Source: Xenorhabdus miraniensis
GTDB taxonomy: Bacteria > Pseudomonadota > Gammaproteobacteria > Enterobacterales > Enterobacteriaceae
Length of the DNA: 23,601 nt
Direction: 5' to 3'
Assembly: GCF_002632615.1 (NCBI RefSeq)
Contig: NZ_NITZ01000027.1
Coordinates: 1 to 23,601 of the forward strand
The notes beneath the pieces are model-generated. The model ran no database searches, was not told the DNA's origin, and worked only from the letters and a program-made list of their open reading frames with translations. Below, piece by piece: positions 1 through 4,931 of this stretch. Both the position numbers and the translations under genes were made by a program. The first letter of the stretch is position 1. Every line of letters begins with the position of its first letter.

Positions 1-4
1 CCAT

Positions 5-66
5 AGCCTGTTCCACCTCGGAGCTGTTTTTGGGTGTGCACCAAAACTTTGCTCCTGGAACAGGCT
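5..66. repeat. Long imperfect inverted repeat (hairpin)
   Basis: An 11-base arm (AGCCTGTTCCA, 5-15) pairs perfectly with 56-66. After a four-base bulge, GGAGC (20-24) pairs with GCTCC (51-55), and further in GTTTT (26-30) can pair with AAAAC (43-47). The whole would fold as one hairpin of about 62 nt. No T-run follows, so it is not an ordinary intrinsic terminator. It may be a structured RNA, a phage regulatory stem or an element end; its role is unknown. Confidence 0.55.
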
Positions 67-115
67 TCTCGTCAACTTCTTATCCAGAATTCGGGTTAAC
101 TAATCACTTTTTAAC

Positions 116-137
116 AACCACCTTCGGGTGGTTTTTT
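116..137 (+). terminator. Intrinsic terminator upstream of terminase remnant
   Basis: A perfect seven-base stem (AACCACC, 116-122, with GGTGGTT, 127-133) closes a TTCG tetraloop and runs directly into T residues up to 137. It would end transcripts arriving from the left, just before the terminase small-subunit remnant. Confidence 0.75.
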
Positions 138-157
138 ACTATATGGAGTAACCAGAA

Positions 158-694
158 ATGGCACAAAAGAAAATCCAGCTCACGAAAGAGCAAAAGGTTC
201 TCTTTGATGCCTTAACGAAACTTCAGCAGAAATTCGTGTTAGACATCCTAAAGGGATTGAATCAAACCGATGCCTATCGCAAGACGGGGGGCAAGGCAAA
301 GACAGAGGACACAGCGAGATCCGGTGCAAGTGAAATCCTAACGTTAAAACCTTTCTCGATGCCATGAACCAAGAAGCCTTAGAGCGTCTTTCTGCGAGAA
401 GACGAAGACGGTAAGCCCGTTTTCCAAGCCTCATAGCAATTCAAAGATCCGGCTTTGCAAAACCCTGCCGCACTGAGGGCCATCTCAGAACTGACCACAG
501 GCAAGGACGGCATCAAGTTAAAACTCCATGACCCGAAAGCAGCGATTAAGTAATTGGCTGACCTGATGGGCTGGGATGAACCGAAGAAAGTTGACCTGAG
601 TTCCACTGACGGCTCTGTGACCCCGAACAATATCGACCTCAGCCATCTGAGTTTTGAGCAACTGCTGGAACTAAGAAAAAATCGTGAAAAGTAG
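158..694 (+). pseudogene. Phage terminase small subunit, decayed
   Basis: The intact gene would encode the DNA-recognition subunit of a phage packaging terminase (Terminase_2-like). The start at 158 has a good GGAG ribosome site, and the first 60 codons carry the family's pattern (LTKLQQKFVLDILKGLNQTDAY, here split as LTKLQQKFVLD and ILKGLNQTDAY). Near 337 the homologous reading moves to another frame (PNVKTFLDAMNQEALERL). Near 395 it returns to the first frame (EDEDGKPVFQAS) and runs on to the stop at 692-694, ending LLELRKNREK. Two in-frame stops, TAG at 434-436 and TAA at 551-553, interrupt this last part. No large-subunit gene follows, so this is a prophage relic. Confidence is high that it is broken and fairly high for the family. 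Confidence 0.72.
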
Positions 695-715
695 CCCTAA
701 CATAATGGCTCTTAT

Positions 716-744
716 TTGTACCTCAATTTTAGAATGTGTATGCT
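716..744 (+). promoter_or_regulatory. Probable sigma-70 promoter for the GST-like gene
   Basis: TTGTAC (716-721) and TATGCT (739-744) are separated by 17 bases and lie about 30 bases before the ATG at 774. They sit in A+T-rich sequence directly after the terminase relic. Read by eye, not tested. Confidence 0.45.
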
Positions 745-773
745 AGTTCTACATTTCCAATTACGGATATCAC

Positions 774-1370
774 ATGAAAATATACACCTTCCCTAAAAGC
801 CGCTCATTAAGAGTTTTATGGACATTAGAAGAGCTTGGCGTATCGTATGATACGATCAAAGTTGATTTACTTAACGATAGCCCCAACGTTATATCTCCTC
901 ACTCTCGAGGGAAAGTCCCTTTTATGGTGGATGGTGATATCTCGATAGAAGAAACATTAGCGATATGTCTTTATTTATGCGAGAAACACCCAGAAGAAAG
1001 TTTTTATCCAGCTGACTTAAAAGAAAAATCAAACATCAATTCTTGGATTAGCTTTGCACTTACAGAATTAGAATCCCCAATCTGGAATTTACTAAAACAA
1101 CGGGTTTTTATCCCTGAAGAAAAACGCTCTTTAGAATTAGTTAATTACTTTAGAAATGAATCCGAGAAAGTAGTTAACCAACTTAAATTTGATAAGGGTA
1201 TTGAGTGGATTGCAGGTAATAACTTTACCTTAGCGGATATTTTTATGTCACATACGCTTCTTTGGGCTAAATTATGTGATATCAGCATAAGTCCAGCTAT
1301 CAACGATTACATCAATAGAGCAACTAACCGAGCATCGTATTTAAAGGCTCAAGAGAAAAATAATCAGTAA
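774..1370 (+). CDS. Glutathione S-transferase-like protein
   Basis: A 198-residue protein with the usual length and two-domain layout of cytosolic glutathione S-transferases, which join glutathione to electrophiles. The N-terminal thioredoxin-like half shows the early FPKSRSLRVLWTLEELG segment, the cis-proline loop GKVPF (Pro49), and EET at 59-61 where the family usually has E-S to hold the glutathione gamma-glutamyl group. The all-helical C-terminal half has the N-capping box FTLADIF around Asp155. No signal peptide or membrane segment is seen, so it should be cytoplasmic. The ribosome site before the ATG is weak (ACGGA). The gene is clearly richer in A+T than the synthetase. It stands alone between prophage debris with its own promoter and terminator, so it may be a cargo or surviving ancestral gene. 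Substrate cannot be told. Confidence 0.85.
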   Translation: MKIYTFPKSRSLRVLWTLEELGVSYDTIKVDLLNDSPNVISPHSRGKVPFMVDGDISIEETLAICLYLCEKHPEESFYPADLKEKSNINSWISFALTELESPIWNLLKQRVFIPEEKRSLELVNYFRNESEKVVNQLKFDKGIEWIAGNNFTLADIFMSHTLLWAKLCDISISPAINDYINRATNRASYLKAQEKNNQ

Positions 1371-1380
1371 ACTTACAGAG

Positions 1381-1406
1381 AAAAACCTGCTACTAGCTGG
1401 CTTTTT
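1381..1406 (+). terminator. Intrinsic terminator after the GST-like gene
   Basis: A run of five A, a short G+C stem (CC-GCT with AGC-GG around a three-base loop, one T-T mismatch) and a run of five T form a terminator about ten bases after the stop codon at 1370. The flanking A and T runs could make it work in both directions. Confidence 0.6.
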
Positions 1407-1452
1407 AACATGATAGTTCTAACACGAATAGCCAGTGTAGCACCAATTTAGT

Positions 1453-1481
1453 AATGTCACTTTTTAGCAATGTCACTTTTT
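1453..1481 (+). repeat. Tandem direct repeat at probable IS left end
   Basis: AATGTCACTTTTT occurs at 1453-1465 and again at 1469-1481, giving a 16-base period. The second copy runs into GCGGCATAAAGG and lies about 45 bases before the transposase start, where the left inverted repeat of an IS would be expected. The doubled end could record a nested or repeated insertion. Confidence 0.45.
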
Positions 1482-1526
1482 GCGGCATAAAGGATAAAAC
1501 CCTTTTGCTGTAATAAGGACATTCGA

Positions 1527-1700
1527 ATGTTGGTGACTATTTCAGATAAAGAATTAGTTTGTGAAAAGTGTTTAAGGCGCGGTGATGCTGCTGCTCAGTT
1601 GAACTTGACGGAACGGCAGGTTCAACGTCTAGTCAATCGTTATCATGAATCAGGCACCCTCGGTGCTTTTGCGGTCGTCGCGGATCTACTATGGTTCTAA
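1527..1700 (+). pseudogene. ISNCY-family transposase, N-terminal remnant
   Basis: A 57-codon fragment begins at an ATG preceded by AAGGA. It opens like ISNCY (IS1202-type) transposases, with ISDKEL, then a helix-turn-helix segment RRGDAAAQLNLTERQVQRL and NRYHESGTLG. The expected linker between KEL and VCEK appears shortened by several residues. After GTLG the family pattern stops (AFAVVADLLWF, then TAA), and within a few bases the reading becomes a phage spanin. The catalytic DDE part is missing, so the fragment cannot transpose. Family assignment is from motif memory; a protein search would settle it. Confidence 0.6.
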
Positions 1701-1964
1701 TGCAGTGAGTATCAGGACAAGACCAAAGAATACTCTAGCTTAAAGCTACAGTATGACGAACAAGTTGTTACCAACACTCAGCGCGTGTACGTCAAGGCCA
1801 GGTGCCCCGTGTCTAAAACCACTACCCCCTCCGGCATGGATGGTTCAAGACCCGCCAGACTGGCGAAAGACGCTGAACAAGATTATGTACGTCTCCTTGG
1901 AGAACTCGAAGCCCTTGAAGCCCAGTTTCTCGGACTGAAGGATTGGGCGGATACTGAGTGCAGA
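1701..1964 (+). pseudogene. Phage inner-membrane spanin (Rz-like), C-terminal remnant
   Basis: The frame open from 1701 reads as the periplasmic part of an Rz-type i-spanin, which with the o-spanin bridges inner and outer membrane in the last step of phage lysis. Visible marks are a coiled-coil-like stretch (EYQDKTKEYSSLKLQYDE), the typical RVYVKARCPV segment, and a C-terminal helix ending LEAQFLGLKDWADTEC. The N-terminal membrane anchor is absent: the frame opens right after the stop of the transposase remnant, so the start was lost at that junction. Homology seems to end at Cys 1959-1961; the frame continues without recognisable meaning to 2297. The o-spanin overlaps it in another frame, as in lambda and P22. 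Confidence 0.62.
1753..1938 (+). pseudogene. Phage outer-membrane spanin (Rz1-like), probably non-functional
   Basis: A 61-codon frame inside the Rz-like remnant. From the lipobox on it resembles P22/HK620-type Rz1 lipoproteins: LSACTS, then a proline-rich PLPPPAWMVQDPPDW and a short tail with LNKIM. Rz1 is a small outer-membrane lipoprotein that binds Rz across the periplasm. Here only about eleven residues precede the lipobox Cys12, too few for a working signal peptide, and the tail extends past the usual end. With its Rz partner also truncated, it is best read as a relic, though the frame itself is unbroken. Confidence 0.6.
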
Positions 1965-2245
1965 GGAACAGGGAAATGCTTGAAAGCCAAATACTTACAA
2001 CAATTGAATATTGAGTGCAAGCCAATCAATCATCATTCTCAGCGTCATTATTCAAGATGTACTGTCTGGCATTGCAGTAAGAGATGGCGATGGACAAAAT
2101 ACAAGAAAGAGCGAAAATTATGCGGACAAATAACGCATTGCCACCCCAGAGCAAATGATACTGGGGTGGCAGGAGTAGGTGAGGATGCAGTGTCAGTGAG
2201 TCTTAATGTCTGGGCAGGAGCGATCCTGTCTCCTGCTCGATTTTA
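1965..2245. other. Gap between spanin remnant and peptide gene
   Basis: No convincing gene. A short plus-strand frame without an ATG at its beginning (2008-2133) ends VRDGDGQNTRKSENYADK; it looks protein-like but I do not recognise it, and it may be the tail of another broken phage or IS gene. Two hairpins fill the rest and are listed separately. Confidence 0.4.
2140..2170. repeat. Perfect 10-bp hairpin
   Basis: GCCACCCCAG (2140-2149) and its exact complement CTGGGGTGGC (2161-2170) flank an 11-base loop. No T-run follows on either strand, so it is not a classic terminator. It could be a factor-independent pause, an RNA 3'-end protector or an operator-like site. Confidence 0.6.
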
Positions 2246-2247
2246 TT
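2214..2247 (+). terminator. Possible terminator hairpin
   Basis: GCAGGAG (2214-2220) pairs with CTCCTGC (2230-2236) around a nine-base loop, and TCGATTTTATT follows on the plus strand. That would stop plus-strand readthrough from the phage remnants. It also lies just past the stop of the minus-strand peptide gene at 2246, but on that strand no T-run follows. Confidence 0.4.
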
Positions 2248-2419
2248 ATGCACAGGCCAAGCGGCCCCCTATTCCCGGGTGCATCACTGAGCAATGAGCT
2301 ACACATTTCGCATATTGTAGAGGGTGTAGAAAAAGAGGCGAACAAAGATAGGCATAAGTTTGCATTGAAGCCAAAAGAGTAGTGCTTACCAATAGGCAAA
2401 GAAGAATGAGTTTTTTCAT
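2246..2419 (-). CDS. Small secreted four-cysteine peptide
   Basis: A 57-residue protein. The start at 2419 is chosen over the in-frame ATG at 2431 because a GGAG ribosome site lies six bases upstream of it. Residues 1-23 form a textbook Sec signal peptide: MKK, a leucine-rich core, then SMQTYA ending in an Ala-X-Ala-like cleavage site (TYA). The mature part would be 34 residues with no acidic residues, one Lys, one Arg, three His and four cysteines spaced C-x12-C-x3-C-x12-C, which suggests two disulfides. Such a plan recalls small disulfide-locked toxins or antimicrobial peptides, but I recognise no family. It is transcribed away from the ABC exporter side by side with phage debris. It could be a toxin, bacteriocin or inhibitor; function is unknown. 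Confidence 0.6.
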   Translation of the reverse strand: MKKLILLCLLVSTTLLASMQTYAYLCSPLFLHPLQYAKCVAHCSVMHPGIGGRLACA

Positions 2420-2431
2420 TTTATTCTCCAT

Positions 2432-2580
2432 ATTTCACTTATCACAAAGATTGATAAACCTAATAAACCTATCTCCACCCAACAACAAGCGAATAATGCT
2501 TAACAATTAATTAACATCTAAAACTAAAACAAATATTTCTGTGTCCATTCTTTGAGTGGTTACAGCAATATCGATAACGC
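2432..2580. other. A+T-rich intergenic stretch
   Basis: Very A+T-rich and without a gene. It should hold the promoter of the minus-strand secreted-peptide gene, but no pair of -35 and -10 hexamers stands out clearly enough to mark. Confidence 0.5.
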
Positions 2581-2910
2581 ATGCTGCCACTCCGTGCCTG
2601 CCGCGTACCCAGCGCACACGGGCTGGTGATATTTTATTTTCATCGTGCACCGCAGTGCCAATCTAAACTTAACGCTCTCCCAGAAGATCAAAGCGATCTG
2701 TTCCGGCACAAATGTGCTGGTTGTGCATATGAGCTGGGTTTCCAAGCAAAACCCGCGAGGGTAATGTCAGAACGAATGTTTAAATATGATGACGGTGAAT
2801 TTAGTGAGGATTTTTTCCCCCATTACGGTATCGCGACAATTACGATTGGTAATCCGCGTAGTGGCGGCATAATGCAGCAGCTAACTAACTGCAAAAAAGA
2901 ACAAGAGTAA
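2581..2910 (+). CDS. Hypothetical protein with CxxC motif, possibly a fragment
   Basis: A 109-codon frame. The part that looks like real protein begins around residue 26 with PQCQSKLNALPEDQSDLFRH, followed at once by KCAGCAYELGF. The CxxC of CAGC together with the single upstream Cys hints at a metal-binding knuckle, though the usual second cysteine of the first pair is missing. The C-terminal half (MFKYDDGEFSEDFFPHYGIA) is acidic and aromatic. The first 25 residues look unlike a native N-terminus and no ribosome site precedes the ATG at 2581, so the gene may have lost its start. It lies just before a lone IS end. I do not recognise the family. Confidence 0.4.
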   Translation: MLPLRACRVPSAHGLVIFYFHRAPQCQSKLNALPEDQSDLFRHKCAGCAYELGFQAKPARVMSERMFKYDDGEFSEDFFPHYGIATITIGNPRSGGIMQQLTNCKKEQE

Positions 2911-2945
2911 TTTTCTTTCATTATGCTGCACCTTAATCGGTTAGG

Positions 2946-2969
2946 GTCCAACTTTTGGGGTGCAGTTCA
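2946..2969. mobile_element. Solo IS3-family (IS150-like) terminal repeat
   Basis: Read on the minus strand the sequence is TGAACTGCACCCCAAAAGTT then GGAC, which matches the general form of IS150-group inverted-repeat ends (TG...ACTGcaCCC...GTTGGAC). The body of such an element would lie to the left, but neither a transposase nor the opposite end is present, so this is a scar. Assignment is by resemblance only. Confidence 0.45.
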
Positions 2970-3073
2970 TCATGGGGCTTTTTTGTAGATGATAGGTGGA
3001 ATGTTCAGGGTAAGAGCATGAGCGTTTATTTTTTGCTCAGTGGCTCAAGCACCCACTGCATACAGTAATATCA

Positions 3074-4744
3074 CTAAACTATTACAGTAAAATCGTCCTT
3101 GATAAGAAGCCGGCCGTTTTCCAGTTTGATACAATGGTCAGCTAAGTGGAAAAAACGATCATCGTGTGTAATAGCCAGTACTGCTTTACCGCGTGCTGCT
3201 AATTCAGGCAGTAGTTCTTGATAGAACACGGCCTTAAACAGTGGATCCTGATCAGCAGCCCATTCATCGAACAAGTAAAATGGCCGGTCTTCCAAATAAG
3301 CAACCACCAGGGCGAGGCGTTTTCGTTGTCCCAGTGATAAATCACGGGTTGAGAAACAACCATTCTCAATCTTTACCTTGTGATCTAAATGTAGTTTAGC
3401 AAGCAACGCGTTAGCACGTGCATCCAATGTCGAATCTGCGTCACTCAGGCCTACCAATGTTTCGAAAAGGTGAAAATCAGAGAAAATCGCTGAAAATAAT
3501 TGTCGGTAGTTTGCTCTGTTGCTGTCAGTGATTTCATGTCCATCAACGGTAATGACTCCGCTTTCTGGTGTATAGAGGCCAACTAATAGCTTGGCGAGTG
3601 TTGTTTTACCACTGCCGTTACCACCAATCAGAAAAGTAATTTCTCCTCTTTTGAGTTCCATATTAATGGGGCCGAGTTGGAATACTTCATCTTCTTTCTC
3701 TCGATAATAGCTGTGGGTAATGCCAGATAAGTGTAGCGAGTGAACTTCACCGAATTCGTTAGCAGAAATTTGCGGGCCAAAGTGATCTTGTTCGTTCAGT
3801 TCAGAAAGTACATCTCCGATGCGATTGAGCGATACACGAGCTGCATTCAGTGCTGGGATACTGTTTAATAGCCCATCCAGAGGCATCAGCATAAACAGAA
3901 AGATGATCAAATAGCCAGCCAGAGTCGCTGTTTTAAGGCCTGGTATCACAGTCGGGGCGAATATCACTACGCCTAAGAACACATAAAATAAGAAGAGTAT
4001 CCAACCAGCGCCAAAGGCATAAACACTAAAAGCACGAGTACGATGCCGACGTACCGCATCAATTTCGTTGCCAAGTGAGTTGGCAAAAAAAGACTGAGCA
4101 CGTAAGAAATGTAACTTCAACTCTTTCGCACCAGAAAATAAGGCGTTGAAATGATTGAAGAGGTTGTCTTGTGCCTTACCCGCTGCCTTGAATGAATTGA
4201 TCGCTTTGGTTCCGCCAAGGCTGTAACCAAGTGAGCCAATGATGACCACAGCCAATGCTAAGAAGAACACAGGCCAGGACAACCAGGCCAGATAACCGAG
4301 GCAACCCAGTACTATTGAACCCTGCATTATGATATTGGGTAAGGTGAAGAATAACATTGATACATTCGTTGCATCATCAGTGATAATCGATTGACCTCGA
4401 GAAGAACCAAGCAACTCAATCTGGCGAAAGGGTGCACGAGCAACGCGTTCTGAAATAAGTTGGCGCATCTTTGCCATCGTATTCTGACTTAATTTAGCGA
4501 AAATTACGCCACTCAGTATGCGGCAAGTAATCGCCAATACAGCCAGAATACCGAAATACCAGGCGAGAGAAGAATCGTTTTCACTGGGGGTTGTCACTGC
4601 TCTATTAATTAGTGTGATTAAGGAGACGCTGGAAATACCATTGGCGACACTGGCAAAAATAGCAATGGCAAGTGCCCAGCGCGAACGGTACAAAAGTGAG
4701 AGTAAGATCTGATGGGCTGGTTGTTTTATTGTCGAAATGTTCAT
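3074..4744 (-). CDS. Cyclic-peptide ABC exporter (PvdE/SyrD type)
   Basis: A 556-residue half-transporter with membrane and ATPase domains fused, the length usual for the cyclic peptide/siderophore exporter family. Residues 1 to about 320 hold several hydrophobic helices. The ATPase domain has Walker A GGNGSGKTT near 372-380, signature LSLGQRKR near 467, and Walker B running into DEWAADQDP near 491, a hallmark of PvdE and SyrD proteins; the H-loop is ITHDD near 525. It should act as a homodimer in the inner membrane, moving the finished or acylated peptide to the periplasm. It lies 187 bases downstream of the synthetase on the same strand, which makes that peptide the likely substrate. A GGA ribosome site precedes the ATG. 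A terminator and a promoter-like site in the gap suggest it can be expressed separately. Confidence 0.92.
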   Translation of the reverse strand: MNISTIKQPAHQILLSLLYRSRWALAIAIFASVANGISSVSLITLINRAVTTPSENDSSLAWYFGILAVLAITCRILSGVIFAKLSQNTMAKMRQLISERVARAPFRQIELLGSSRGQSIITDDATNVSMLFFTLPNIIMQGSIVLGCLGYLAWLSWPVFFLALAVVIIGSLGYSLGGTKAINSFKAAGKAQDNLFNHFNALFSGAKELKLHFLRAQSFFANSLGNEIDAVRRHRTRAFSVYAFGAGWILFLFYVFLGVVIFAPTVIPGLKTATLAGYLIIFLFMLMPLDGLLNSIPALNAARVSLNRIGDVLSELNEQDHFGPQISANEFGEVHSLHLSGITHSYYREKEDEVFQLGPINMELKRGEITFLIGGNGSGKTTLAKLLVGLYTPESGVITVDGHEITDSNRANYRQLFSAIFSDFHLFETLVGLSDADSTLDARANALLAKLHLDHKVKIENGCFSTRDLSLGQRKRLALVVAYLEDRPFYLFDEWAADQDPLFKAVFYQELLPELAARGKAVLAITHDDRFFHLADHCIKLENGRLLIKDDFTVIV

Positions 4745-4819
4745 TTATAGTCCATAAATTATGTGCGTAACTCGCTGGTGTATTTATCCTTTTTGATGAG
4801 TGGCATATTGAGGCATCAC

Positions 4820-4850
4820 CTTATATCAGGTAAGCAAATTCCTCTGTCAC
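4820..4850 (-). promoter_or_regulatory. Possible promoter of the ABC exporter
   Basis: On the minus strand, GTGACA (complement of 4845-4850) is followed after 19 bases by TATAAG (complement of 4820-4825), which is preceded by TGA to make an extended -10 box. The spacer is longer than ideal, but extended -10 promoters tolerate this. It lies about 75 bases before the exporter ATG at 4744. Confidence 0.4.
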
Positions 4851-4874
4851 AACACCTAAGAACCAGATTGGTTA

Positions 4875-4908
4875 GAAAGCAATAAAGTGCCAGCCCCGTA
4901 AGGCTGGC
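4875..4908 (-). terminator. Probable terminator after the synthetase gene
   Basis: A perfect seven-base stem (GCCAGCC with GGCTGGC, 4889-4908) closes a six-base loop 24 bases past the synthetase stop codon. On the minus strand it is followed by ACTTTATTGCTTTC, an interrupted T-rich tract, so termination may be partial and let some transcripts reach the exporter gene. Confidence 0.5.
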
Positions 4909-4931
4909 TAGGGTAACAGTATTGAGTCACT

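Noticed and set aside
30..215. 61-codon plus-strand frame at the left edge
   Set aside because: It runs through the hairpin and the terminator and has no ribosome site or family resemblance.
2193..2399. Minus-strand frame overlapping the secreted-peptide gene
   Set aside because: It is out of frame with the signal-peptide reading and has no good ribosome site; the 2246-2419 frame explains the region.
2420..2431. Upstream ATG at 2431 as start of the secreted peptide
   Set aside because: It would put MENK before the signal peptide, and the GGAG that best fits the ATG at 2419 overlaps its first codons.
3014..3058. Hairpin CAGTGG/CCACTG with a T-run as terminator for the exporter
   Set aside because: The T-run is on the plus-strand left side of the stem, so on the minus strand A residues follow; orientation is wrong for the exporter.
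1..3070. CRISPR array, tRNA or attachment site in the mobile-element zone
   Set aside because: No regularly spaced repeats, no cloverleaf with a T-arm, and no matching direct repeats flanking the prophage debris were seen.
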